Assembly: GCA_012861695.1 (NCBI GenBank)
Contig: JAAOOA010000639.1
Coordinates: forward strand, 1 to 64,000
Source: Trematomus loennbergii
Taxonomy: Eukaryota > Chordata > Actinopteri > Perciformes > Nototheniidae
Direction: 5' to 3'
DNA: 64,000 bases
Made by a program: the position numbers and the translations under genes. Below, in pieces: positions 9,476-20,496 of this stretch. Position 1 is the stretch's first letter. Every line of letters begins with the position of its first letter. The notes beneath the pieces are model-generated. The model was not told where the DNA came from and made no database searches. It saw only the letters and a program-made list of their open reading frames with translations.

Positions 9476-9936
9476 TTGTACCCAGGAATAAGTCTTTGAA
9501 AGGCGGGGAAAAGTTGTTTGAAATAGTATAATACCTCCAGGCCGCTTAACTGCACTTTACCACCCAGAAATAATGTTTAAATGGTCGGGGAAAGTATTTT
9601 TAAATGTCTGGAAGAGAGTTTTAGACAGTCATTTTGCACGAAATTATTTAACATAGACGCTCTCCTGAAAATGCACAGAATATGTGCTTTTTCAGGAGAC
9701 CGTTAATGTTAAATGATTTCTTGCAAAATGACTGGCTAAAACCCCGGAATAAATGTTTGAAAAGCTGGAAAAGTTGTTAAAAATAGGCTGATATCTCCAG
9801 GGCGCATCACCAAAATGTACAAGCCAGGGAAGATGCCTGAATCCCGGATACTTTAGGTCTGTCACTTAGGGTGACCGCACCACTCCGACGCTCCCGAGAG
9901 CGACGTCCATTGTTTTGTAAGGCACCTAAGAGGGAT
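9476..9936. other. Right terminal region of the YR element
   Basis: Two related segments (9480-9560 and 9745-9835, each with aataa-t-tttgaaa and atacctccag or atatctccag) flank a large palindrome. They also resemble, in reverse orientation, the 80-bp repeat of array C. Near the end are gtcacttagggtgac (9861-9875) and cgctcccgagagcg (9889-9902), both short inverted repeats. cttagggtg (about 9865) pairs with cacctaag (about 9923). The match to the OR unit starts at 9937. Confidence 0.6.
9619..9741. repeat. 123-bp imperfect palindrome (long hairpin)
   Basis: The left arm from 9619 (ttttagacagtcattttgca ...) and the right arm ending at 9741 (... tggctaaaa) are reverse complements over about 53 bp with a handful of mismatches. 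They surround a short centre (tgcacagaatatgtgc) that can itself pair. It lies about 200 bp from the element's right boundary. Confidence 0.88.
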
Positions 9937-10170
9937 AAGAAAGGGAACTGTTTCCCTTTTTCCTGAGTCTGAAATTGATAACCATCCGCTCTAAAAATGC
10001 TGCATGGAATGCCCTTTTAACAAAGAAAATGTACATGGAAAAAAATGACTTGCTTAAATCCCTGTCCCAGGCATGCAAGCTGTATTGTATATTCCCAAAC
10101 TGCTAACTGTACTCTGAGGAAAACCAGTCACTACATGCAAAGTAGTCAAACTTTGTAACAGTGTTGAAGT

Positions 10171-10625
10171 TGTTAGGGTTTTGTATTTATGTTTTTTCTT
10201 TTTCCACCTTTGTTTTGAATGTTTCCTCCTTGTGTCTTCTCTGTTCCTTCTTCCTGTGTTTGCCTTCCTGTCGTTAGTTTCCCTGGTGTGTCTGATTGTC
10301 TGATTGTGTTCACCTGTTGCCCTTGTGTTTCTGCCTCCCTTACCCCAGCTGTGTCTTGTCTTGTGATTACCTCTCCCTGTATTTAGTCTTGTCTCTTCCT
10401 TTGTTCCCCTGTCGGTTCATTGTTGGTTTTTCCTGTCTTCCTCCATGTCAGTCACGGTTGTCTCTCCTGTCTCCCTCCATGTTGGTCACGGTCAGTTTTT
10501 GTACAACCCATTTGTTTCATGCCATGTTTTTGTTCAGCTTTTAAATAAAGCTCGCTTTTTGTTTCGAGACCTTTTACCTTTTTTGATAGTCTGCATTTGG
10601 TCCTACCCTTCCACGCATCCTAACA
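10171..10625 (+). repeat. 5' LTR (455 bp)
   Basis: TG...CA termini. It is matched by 13693-14102 with indels, the copy here being about 45 bp longer partly because of a duplicated segment around ctccatgt-ggtcacgg. A polyadenylation signal aataaa lies at about 10547. Confidence 0.92.
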
Positions 10626-13600
10626 TAATGAACCGACCAATTATGGACCCAGCGGATTATGTTTTTGATTTTGATGCTGAATTGCTTTCTCTGGATTACT
10701 CCCTTCGATGTCTTTATGCTGTGTGGAGTAGAACCTCGACTAGCAGGGAGAAAGAGCTTCCTCAAAGAGCACAAATGGAGGTGGATAACGTGCCATGGCT
10801 GTGGAGCTCTTTGCTTGAATTTCTCAGAGTTTTTTCGCGTAGCCCTGAGTGCCAGCCTCAAGCCTCAAACCCCTTCTGGGGATCCCGTCTTGCCTTAGGA
10901 GGTCCACGGGGCCTCCAAAGGGTCTCTAGGAGACGCAAGGCCAGGATTCCAGCCGTGGCCCCAACAGCCATGGTTCCGGCTCCAGAACCGGCCCATACAG
11001 CCATGATTCCAGCCGCAGTTCTGGCCCCAGCAGCCGTGTTTCCAGCCCCAGTTCTGGCCCCAACAGCCATGGTTCCGGCTCCAGAACCGGCCCATACAGT
11101 CATGGTTCCAGCCCCAGTTGTGGCCCCAGCCATGGTTCCGGCCTCTGTTCCGTTCCAGCACGCCATTTCTCATGAACATGAGCAGGCGTGGCGAGACTTT
11201 GAGGAAAGCCAGCAGTCCTTGGCTCTATACTTCTCAAACCTCGTTGCTCAGGTCTCAACTTTGACGTCTTCTGCTGCATTTCCTCCTCCTCCTCCAATCC
11301 ACCTGTGGATTCCACTCCAACCCTATGTCCAGTGCTGTTGGAGGTCCCGCCGACTACTCTCCTGCCGGGGGTCTTGCCAATTCCGTGTCCTGTCCCATTG
11401 GGGGTCCCGCCGACTACTCTTCTGCCGGGGTCCTGCCAATCCTATGTCCTGTCCCGTTGGAGGTCCCGCCGACTACTCTTCTGCCGGGGGTCCTGCCAAC
11501 CCTATGTCCTGTGCCGTTGGAGGTCCCGCCGACTACTCTTCTGCCGGGGGTCTTGCCAACTCCATGTCCTGTCCCGTTGGGGTCCCGCCGACTACTCTCC
11601 TGCCGGGGGTCTTGCCAACTCCGTGTCCTGTCCCATTGGGGGTCCCGCCGACTACTCTCCTGCCGGGGGTCTTGCCAACTCCATGTCCTGTTCCGTTGGG
11701 GGTCCCGCCGACTGCTCTTCTGCCGGGGGTCTTGCCAACTCCATGTCCTCTCCCTTTGGGGGTCCCGCCGACTACTCTTCTGCCGGGGGTCTTGCCAATC
11801 CTATGTCCTGTCCCATTGGGGGTCCCGCCGACTACTCTTCTGCCGGGGTCCTGCCAATCCTATGTCCTGTCCCGTTGGAGGTCCCGCCGACTACTCTTCT
11901 GCCGGGGGTCCTGCCAACCCTATGTCCTGTGCCGTTGGAGGTCCCGCCGACTACTCTCCTGCCGGGGGTCTTGCCAACTCCATGTCCTGTCCCGTTGGGG
12001 GTCCCGCCGACTACTCTTCTGCCGGGGGTCCTGCCAACCCTATGTCCTGTGCCGTTGGAGGTCCCGCCGACTACTCTCCTGCCGGGGGTCTTGCCAACTC
12101 CATGTCCTGTCCCGTTGGGGGTCCCGCCGACTACTCTTCTGCCGGGGGTCCTGCCAACCCTATGTCCAGCGCTGTTGGAGGTCCCGCCGACTACTCTCCT
12201 GCCGGGGGTCTTGCCAACTCCGTGTCCTGTCCCGTTGGAGGTCCCGCCGACTACTCTCCTGCCGGGGGTCTTGCCAACTCCGTGTCCTGTCCCATTGGGG
12301 GTCCCGCCGACTACTCTTCTGCCGGGGTCTTGCCAATCCTATGTCCTGTCCCGTTGGGGGTCCCGCCGACAACTCTCCTGCCGGGGGTCTTGCCAACTCC
12401 ATGTCCTGTTCCGTTGGGGGTCCCGCCGACTGCTCTTCTGCCGGGGGTCTGGACAATCCTCTGTCCTGTCCCGTTGGGGGTCCCGCCGACAACTCTCCTG
12501 CCGGGGGTCTTGCCAACTCCATGTCCTGTCCCGTTGGGGGTCCCGCCGACAACTCTCCTGCCGAGGGTCCTGCCAACTCCACGTCCAGTATCGTTGGAGG
12601 TTCTGCCGACCACCTGTTCCGCTGTGGGTCCTGCCAACCCCATGTCCCGTTGGGGTCCCGCCGACTACTGCTCCGCCGGGTTTCCTGCCAACACCAGATC
12701 CTGTCCTGTTGGGGGTCCCGCCGACACCTGTTCCGCTGCGGGTCCTGCCAACCCCTTGTCCTGTCCCGTTGGGGGTCCCGCCGACAACTGCTCCACCGGG
12801 TTTCCTGCCAACACCAGATCCTGTCCTGTTGGGGTCCCGCCGACACCTGTTCCACCGGGTTCCTGCCAACTCTGTGTCCTGTTCCGTTGGGGGTCCAGTC
12901 GACACCAGCCCTTGCTCCATCCGGGTCCCATTGACACCAGTCCATGTCATGTCCAGGATCCCGTCTGCGCCTGTTCCGTCGGCTCCGGTTCCTGTCTGGC
13001 CGACAACGGGTCCTGCCCGGCCTCCGGAGCTGTCCCGTCGGCGCCTTCCTGCCCAGCCTCCGTGCTGTCCCGTCGGCGCCTTCCTGCCCGTCCTCCGGAG
13101 CTTGTCCCGTCGGCGCCTTCCTGCCCGTCCTCCGGAGTTGTCCCGTCATGGCCTTCCTGCCCGTCCTCCGGAGTTGTCCCGTCATGGCCTTCCTGCCCGT
13201 CCTCCGGAGTTGTCCCGTCATGGCCTTCCTGCCCGTCCTCCGGAGTTGTCCCGTCATGGCCTTCCTGCCCGTCCTCCGAGTTGTCCCGTCAGCGCCTTCC
13301 TGCCTGGCCTCCGGAGCTGTCCCGTCAGCGCCTTCCTGCCTGTCCTCCGGAGTTTGTCCCGTCTTGACCTTCGAGCCCGGGCCCCTGAGTGCCGCAGTCT
13401 TCGCCCTCGAGCCCGGCCTCCTGACTCTTCCAACCACTGCCTTCGCTCTCATGCCCGGGCCCCTGAGTTCGCCCGCTGTGGCCTTCGCCCCTTTTTGGAC
13501 TCTGCCTTGCCCCCGGGCCGTCCGCCCGGGACCCCTTCCGGGCCCGTCCTCCGGACCCCCTCCACCCACCTGTTGGTCCTGGTTGTGCGTCCCTCCTCCG

Positions 13601-13692
13601 GGCTCCCTCCGCCCACCCTTCTAGAGGTTTTGGACTTTTGGGGGGTTTTCTTGGCACGTCTGGAATCCGTCCCTTGAAGGGGGGGGGGTTTA
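10626..13692 (+). CDS. LTR-element interior: short gag-like start then Pro-rich repeats
   Basis: An ATG at 10643 begins MDPADYVFDFDAELLS, resembling the opening of fish Gypsy-type gag proteins, but the frame is soon disrupted. Three repeat zones follow. Zone one, about 10940-11160, encodes APTAMVPAPEPAHT-type repeats. Zone two, about 11330-12890, has 59-60-bp units (gtcccgccgactactcttct) encoding PVPLGVPPTTLLPGVLPT-like text. Zone three, about 13010-13360, has about 36-bp units (cctccggagctgtcccgtcg). Because the units lack stops, long open frames run in all three forward frames at once (829, 790 and 680 codons), so open length is weak evidence of coding. A G-run just before 13693 is the likely polypurine tract. 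Translation of the repeat zones is unproven. Confidence 0.6.
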
Positions 13693-14102
13693 TGTTAGGG
13701 TTTTGTATTTATGTTTTCTTTTTCACTTTGTTTTGAAATGTTTCCTCCTTGTGTCTTCTCTGTTTCCTTCTTCCTGTGTTTGCCTTCCTGTCGTTAGTTT
13801 CCCTGGTGTGTCTGATTGTCTGATTGTGTTCACCTGTGCCCTTGTGTTTCTGCCTCCCTTACCCCAGCTGTATCTTGTCTTGTGATTACCTCTCCCTGTA
13901 TTTAGTCCTTGTCTCTTCCTTTGTTCCCCTGTCGTTCATTGTTGGTTTTTCCTGTCTCCCTCCATGTTGGTCACGGTCAGTTTTTGTACAACCCATTTGT
14001 TTCATGCCATGTTTTGTTCAGCTTTTAAATAAAGCTCGCATTTGTTTCGAGACCTTTTACGATAGTCTGCATTTGGGTCCTACCCTTCCACGCATCCTAA
14101 CA
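13693..14102 (+). repeat. 3' LTR (410 bp)
   Basis: Starts tgttagggttttgtatttat and ends cgcatcctaaca, directly followed by the GAAGT target duplicate. It is preceded by a run of G residues typical of a polypurine tract. Confidence 0.92.
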
Positions 14103-15533
14103 GAAGTTGTGTTGTCCCTTTTTAAAGTAGAAGGGCCTCCATCTCATTTGTTGGGAGTTATCTTTATAAAGTACAATAGTTGAAAAAGGCAGGAGGATGT
14201 GATCTCTTTAATTGTTGGATAGAAGTAAGGGCTTGCATTGTCCTGGAAGTAATGTGTACCAAACTCAAAAGATAAAGTCTGACATTGTTTGATATTTTGT
14301 CAGAGGATGTAGCAGACGGGTGTTTTGGTCCTCGTTGTTGGCTTATTCTCCTTATTCTTATCCAATTCGAAACAACAGACCCACCGACTTGCCCTTTTCT
14401 TTTAAACTCTTCTTACAATTTCAGTTTCACGTTGGTCAGGTTTGTGTTCTTTGATCTTTAATTCTCTACTCTTTAGACTAGCTATATCATTTCTTATGGC
14501 AGCAAGTATTTAATCTTGACAACTTCTTATTAAAATGGCTTTCGTACTCTACATACTGATCCATTAACATGAAATTGGACTAGTGATTTTGGCAATAAGA
14601 TGCCTTGTATTAAAAGACTGATAATGAATTAGGAACCCATTTTCTTTTCTGTAAATATGAATACATTAAACCCCAGAAGTTTCTAAATTGCTGAAGGTGA
14701 CATAGCCAACCAGTGTCCATTATAAAGCACAAAAAAACAAACTGTGTAATGTCTATGTTATAGACTTTGTTAGGAATTCTTAAACCCCGAGACCAGGATA
14801 AACTGAAAAGAGTCCAAGGAAGCTTATAAAAGTTAACCGCATTTAATTAAACAAAATAATGCGATGATATACAAATGAGATTTTGCGAGTGGAGGCTCTC
14901 TCCCCATCAGCTGTTGCCTGGCGCGTGGGGCGAGCGAAGAGAGCGATTCTTGGCTTGCTTTTCTTGGTGTCCTTTAAATTAAAACAGTGTATTTAATTTA
15001 AATTACGCCATATACACATTGATTTTATTTCTTAAACTTGTACACTCAAAATATTGTATGTGTATCCATCTTATGTTTCTGCTCATTCTTTTAACTGGAA
15101 ATTAACAAAACTTCAAGGACTGCCTCCAATACCAAATATGTAAGGTCACAAAACCCAGGCACATCCTGTCCCAGAAATATGCATTAAAAACCTTTTTAAA
15201 TTTCCTTTTTTGCTGGAATATTGTTACTCTTTGTATCAGGCTGCCCAAATTAATAATTGAGGCCCTCTGCAACACGTGTTGTTAAGTCAAATTGTTCTAT
15301 TCTAATGTCTATTCTGTGTTGTAATTGTATCGTGGTGTTGTGACACAATATCCTGGGAAAGGGATCTCAACTCAGTTTTTCCATAGCAGCTGCAAGGGCC
15401 TAAAGACAGAGCGTATCGTGTGCCCTATATATGTGAAGCCCCTTAAGGCAGAAGTAGGATATATTCTATATTTAATGTACTAATGCAGAACAAAGGTGGC
15501 ATGCATTTAATAGCCATGCTTCTCTTTGACAAA

Positions 15534-17231
15534 GAAAATGTACGTGGAAAAAATGTATATTCCCAAACTGCTAACTGTACTCTGAGGAAAAACCAGTCAC
15601 TACATGCAAAGTAAGTCAAACTTTGTAACAGTGTTGAAGTTGTTTTGTCCCTTTTTAAAGTAGAAGGGCCTCCATCTCATTTGTTGGGAGTTATCTTTAT
15701 AAAGTACAATAGTTGAAAAAGGCAGGAGGATGTGATCTCTTTAATTATTGGATAGAAATTAAAGGGCTTGCATTGTCCTGGAAGTAATGTGTACCAAACT
15801 CAAAAGATAAAGTCTGACATTGTTGTTGATTGATATTTCGTCAGAGGATGTAGCAGACGGGTGTTTTGGTCCTCTTTGTTGGCTTATTCTCCTTATTCTT
15901 ATCCAATTCGAAACAACAGACCCACCCGACTTGCCCTTTACTTTTAAACACTTCTTACAATTTCAGTTTTCACGTTGGTCAGGTTTGTGTTCTTTGATGT
16001 TCTTTAATTCTCTACCCTTTAGACTAGCTATATCATTTCTTCTGGCAGCAAGTATTTAATCTTTGACAACTTCTTATTAAAATGGCTTTCGTACTCTACA
16101 TACTGATCCATTAACATGAAATTGGACTAGTGATTTTGGCAATAAGATGCCTTGTATTAAAAGACTGATAATGAATTAGGAACCCATTTTCTTTTCTGTA
16201 AATATGTATACATTAAACCCCAGAAGTTTCTAAATTGCTGAAGGTGACATAGCCAACCAGTGTCCATTATAAAGCACAAAAAAACAAACTGTGTAATGTC
16301 TATGTTATAGACTTTGTTAGGAATTCTTAAACCCCAGACCAGGATAAACTGAAAAGAGTCCAAGGAAGCTTATAAAAGTTAACAGCATTTAATTAAACAA
16401 AATAATGCGATGATATACAAATGAGATTTTGCGAGTGGAGGCTCTCTCCCCATCAGCTGTTGCCTGGCGCGTGGGGCGAGCGGAAGAGAGCGATTCTTGG
16501 CTTGCTTTTCTTGTTGTCCTTAAATTAAAACAGTGTATTTAATTTAAATTACGCCATTGATTTTATTTCTTAAAACTTGTACACTCAAAATATTGTATGT
16601 GTATCCATCTTATGTTTCTGCTCATTCTTTTAACTGGAAATTAACAAAACTTCAAGGACTGCCTCCAATACCAAATATGTAAGGTCACTAAACCCAGGCA
16701 CATCCTGTCTCAGAAATATGCATTAAAAACCTTTTTAAATGTATTTTTTCCTTTTTTGCTGGAATATTGTTACTCTTTAGTATCAGCCCCAAATAACTAA
16801 TTGAGGCCCTCTGCAACTTTTATTGTTAAGTCAAATTGTTCTATTCTAATGATTTTCTGCGTTGTAATTGTGACTCAGTTTTTCCATAGCAGCTGCAAGG
16901 GCCTAAAGACAGAGCGTATCGTGTGCCCTATATATTGTGAAGCCCCTTAAGGCAGAAGTAGGATATATTCTATATTTAATGTACTAATGCAGAACAAAGG
17001 TGGTATGCATTTAATAGCCATGCTTCTCATATACAAACAGTTTTTTCTATAAAATGACTCTTTTGGTATTTATTGCACATATTTTGCAAGGACTTTGCAA
17101 CCTTTATTACTGAGCATACAGTTAAAAGTGATCATGCACTGTGTACTTTAAAAGGAAGAAACTCAGTAGCACATTATATGATGTGTTGAACACGACAAAA
17201 CAGAACACAAAATACATGGAACTGTTCATTA
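15534..17231. repeat. Spacer of OR unit A
   Basis: Near-identical spacers recur before ORs B and C (period 3265-3271 bp between OR stop codons at 17232, 20497 and 23768). Landmarks are agaagggcctccatctcatt at about 15661, 18892, 22157 and 25437, and a GC-rich patch tgcctggcgcgtggggcgag. Relative to B and C, this copy lacks about 50 bp around 16855-16870. I find no other gene here; small frames in it are not conserved between copies. Confidence 0.85.
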
Positions 17232-18169
17232 CTACTTTGCAAAAACTTTCTTGGATCGAAACATTGGAAAAAAACATTCGTATCTCTTTTGACTGGAGAC
17301 CATAAACGATAGGGTTAAGGCTGCCGGGAACGATATGAAAAAAAACAGTACAAATTTTTCTGTAGTATGTATACTGAGGGAAACGATGAGAGTATAATAA
17401 TACATCCCACTAAAATCATGACTAGATACACAACCAGGTGAGTGCTGCAGGTCTTCAAGGCTTTACTGTTCAAAGACTTGCTGTTACTGGTGAGACAGAC
17501 TACTGTTATCTTAGTATAGGTGATAACCATAGTGCCAATTGAAGCTGTGAACAGGACTACAGTGAAAATAAGGCCATAGATATTATTAATAAACACATTA
17601 TCACAGGACAGTTTAAAAGTGCAGCATTGTCACAGTAATAGCTTTCAATCATAGTCCTGCATCGATTCAGTCGTATGGTCAGCCCGAGCAGAATCCCGAC
17701 CAAAACAAAGGCTACTCCCCAGGCAGAAACTGTCAGCTTAATCACCATCTTATTTGTCATTATTGTATGATAGCGCAGAGGATAACAGATAGCCACATAT
17801 CTGTCAAAAGCCATAATCATGAGTACTGTGTGAGCAGTGGTACCAAACATATGTGAGGTAAAAGCTTGGAGCACACATTCATAATAACTGATGATGCGCT
17901 CAGAGGGAGGCCTCAACATGTCTATAAGCAGACGGGGCACCAAGATAGAGTTTCCAAGTAAATCACTGAATAACAGGTTACACAGAAGGAGATACATGGG
18001 CTGGTGAAGGTTTTTGTCCATGCAAACCAGAACAGCAATGCCTATATTTGCAAACATTATAAATAAGTAATAAAAAGATAAAAACAAACACATGGTGCAT
18101 AGAATCATCTTGGACATTCAATCCCTCAAGCTGTAACATGAAGCTGTTGTAGGTGAAGTTTTCCATCAT
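17232..18169 (-). pseudogene. Odorant receptor A, frameshifted copy of OR C
   Basis: Seven-transmembrane odorant receptor, almost identical in DNA to the intact copy at 23768-24712. It opens MMENFTYNSF at 18169, just after a splice acceptor (ttatttcag), as expected for an OR with an upstream non-coding exon. MAFDRYVAIC, TCSTHLVVYL and other family motifs are all present, but the frame is broken. There is a 2-bp loss near 18068 after TM1, a 1-bp loss near 17613 (aaaa for aaaaa), indels near 17390-17420 and a loss near 17260. As written it cannot give a full receptor. Several defects are homopolymer-type, so assembly error is a real alternative to pseudogenisation. Confidence 0.85.
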
Positions 18170-20496
18170 CCTGAAATAACAAAGAAATGTCAGAGTAATG
18201 TCCGAGCAGTTTGGATATCAGAGATTGTGTTTATTTAAGTACTAGTGTGTTTTAACCACAACAGAAACATGAGGCTTTGGGATATCCATATTATTAAATA
18301 TATCATACTTTTTACATTTATATTATTTGTTTGTTTTTTCCAAATTTGTAATCTATGTTTTCTCTTAGTGAATTCATCATTAAAGTAGTAACAATATAGA
18401 AATAAGGTATACAATAGAAAATAAAGTATCGTAGGGAAACATGTAGATAAGTAAAAACCTTCTTTGAGTGGCTCTGCTTCCAATCCTTCCACTTCTCCTC
18501 TCGTGTCACCCTGTCCATTGGTGGCAATATCCAACAGGTGGCTCTTTTAAAAATGTCGTAAAGACGTGTTTCCATCTGTAGGGGAATCTACCGTCAGGAA
18601 GTGTGTGATGCAACGCTAAAACGTTTTAATCCTTGCCTCTCAACTTTTAATAAGCTACAATGTCACCTCCCACGACAAGAAAGGGAACTGTTTCCCTTTT
18701 TGCTGAGTCTGAAATTGATAACCATCCGCTATAAAAATGCTGCATGGAATGCCCTTTTAACAAGAAAATGTACGTGGAAAAAATGTATATTCCCAACTGC
18801 TAACTGCACTCTGAGGAAAACCAGTCACTACATGCAAAGTAAGTCAAACTTTGTAACAGTGTTGAAGTTTGTTTTGTCCCTTTTTAAAGTAGAAGGGCCT
18901 CCATCTCATTTGTTGGGAGTTATCTTTATAAAGTACAATAGTTGAAAAAGCAGGAGGATGTGATCTCTTTAATTGTTGGATAGAAAGTAAAGGGCTTGCA
19001 TTGTCCTGGAAGTAATGTGTACCAAACTCAAAAGATAAAGTCTGACATTGTTGTTGATTGATATTTCGTCAGAGGATGTAGCAGACGGTGTTTTGGTCCT
19101 CTTTGTTGGCTTATTCTCCTTATTCTTATCCAATTCGAAACAACAGACCCACCCGACTTGCCCTTTTCTTTTAAACTCTTCTTACAATTTCAGTTTTCAC
19201 GTTGGTCAGGTTTGTGTTCTTTGATGTTCTTTAATTCTCTACCCTTTAGACTAGCTATATCATTTCTTCTGGCAGCAAGTATTTAATCTTTGACAACTTC
19301 TTATTAAAATGGCTTTCGTACTCTACATACTGATCCATTAACATGAAATTGGACTAGTGATTTTGGCAATAAGATGCCTTGTATTAAAAGACTGATAATG
19401 ATTAGGAACCATTTTATTTTCTGTAAATATGTATACATTAAACCCCAGAAGTTTCTAAATTGCTGAAGGTGACATAGCCAACCAGTGTCCATTATAAAGC
19501 ACAAAAAAACAAACTGTGTAATGTCTATGTTATAGACTTTGTTAGGAATTCTTAAACCCCGAGACCAGGATAAACTGAAAAGAGTCCAAGGAAGCTTATA
19601 AAAGTTAACAGCATTTAATTAAACAAAATAATGCGATGATATACAAATGAGATTTTGCGAGTGGAGGCTCTCTCCCCATCAGCTGTTGCCTGGCGCGTGG
19701 GGCGAGCGGAAGAGAGCGATTCTTGGCTTGCTTTTCTTGTTGTCCTTTAAATTAAAACAGTGTATTTAATTTAAATTACGCCATTGATTTTATTTCTTAA
19801 AACTTGTACACTCAAAATATTGTATGTGTATCCATCTTATGTTTCTGCTCATTCTTTTAACTGGAAATTAACAAAACTTCAAGGACTGCCTCCAATACCA
19901 AATATGTAAGGTCACAAAACCCAGGCACATCCTGTCTCAGAAATATGCATTAAAAACCTTTTTAAATGTATTTTTTCCTTTTTTGCTGGAATATTGTTAC
20001 TCTTTAGTATCAGCCCCAAATACTAATTTAGGCCCTCTGCAACTTTTATTGTTAAGTCAAATTGTTCTATTCTAATGTCTATTCTGTGTTGTAATTGTAT
20101 CGTGGTGTTGTGACACAATATCCTGGGAAAGGGATCTCAACTCAGTTTTTCCATAGCAGCTGCACGGGCCTAAAGACAGAGCGTATCGTGTGCCCTATAT
20201 ATTGTGAAGCCCCTTAAGGCAGAAGTAGGATATATTCTATATTTAATGTACTAATGCAGAACAAAGGTGGCATGCATTTAATAGCCATGCTTATCGTATT
20301 AAAACAGTTTTTCTATAAAATGACTCTTTTGGTATTAATTGCACATATTTTGCAAGGACTTTGCAACCTTTATTACTGAGCATACAGTTAAAAGTGATCA
20401 TGCACTGTGTACTTTAAAAGGAAGAAACTCAGTAGCACATTATATGATGTGTTGAACACGACAAACAGAACACAAAATACATGGAACTGTTCATTA
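18170..20496. repeat. Upstream flank of OR A and spacer of unit B
   Basis: The repeated 3.27-kb unit continues. The first 400 bp are the upstream flank of OR A and presumably hold its 5' non-coding exon and promoter, which I could not pinpoint. The unit boundary sequence aagaaagggaactg is at about 18678. There is no additional gene. Confidence 0.8.

Larger units (their letters stand above)
1..9936. mobile_element. Array-rich tyrosine-recombinase element, left end outside window
   Basis: This block holds one intact tyrosine-recombinase gene and almost nothing else but tandem arrays, a direct duplication and palindromes. Its right edge is visible: from 9937 (aagaaagggaactg) the sequence matches the OR duplication unit at about 18678, 21944 and 25220. 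To the left of that point the unit sequence (ending cccacgac) is replaced by unrelated sequence ending ccta-agagggat. The junction therefore behaves as an insertion boundary. The left boundary is not in the window, so length, termini and target duplication cannot be established. Relatives of the 80-bp repeat at 1681-2040 recur in opposite orientation at 9531-9570 and 9775-9835, so the recombinase gene sits between inverted subterminal repeats. A Crypton-like DNA transposon is my best guess, because it is YR-only with no reverse transcriptase seen. The size and array content are atypical for that class. Confidence 0.55.
10171..14102 (+). mobile_element. Non-autonomous LTR retrotransposon with minisatellite interior
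   Basis: The element begins TGTTAGGG and ends CCTAACA. It is flanked by the 5-bp direct repeat GAAGT (10166-10170 and 14103-14107). The other OR units supply the empty site (gttgaagttgttttgtccc). The interior starts with a short gag-like frame and continues as proline-rich minisatellites. I see no protease, reverse transcriptase, RNase H or integrase, so copying would need enzymes supplied in trans. It is related to the 45655-51925 element: both interiors begin M-x-PAD, and both LTRs share tctgcatttgg-tcct near the end. Confidence 0.93.
9937..15533. repeat. OR duplication unit 0, lacking its OR gene, split by an LTR element
   Basis: Bases 9937-10170 and 14103-15533 match the start and spacer of the 3.27-kb OR units further right. 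The segment that should hold the OR is missing: at about 15520 the text runs directly from atagccatgcttctc, the spacer upstream (plus-strand sense) of the OR, into tttgacaaagaaaatgtacg, which normally lies beyond it. A 40-bp stretch at about 10048-10088 (acttgcttaaatccctgtcc ...) is absent from the other units. No OR coding sequence remains. Confidence 0.85.

Noticed and set aside
11305..13677. Several overlapping proline-rich or arginine-rich proteins on both strands
   Set aside because: All are alternative readings of the same minisatellite in a non-autonomous LTR element; at most one frame could be real.
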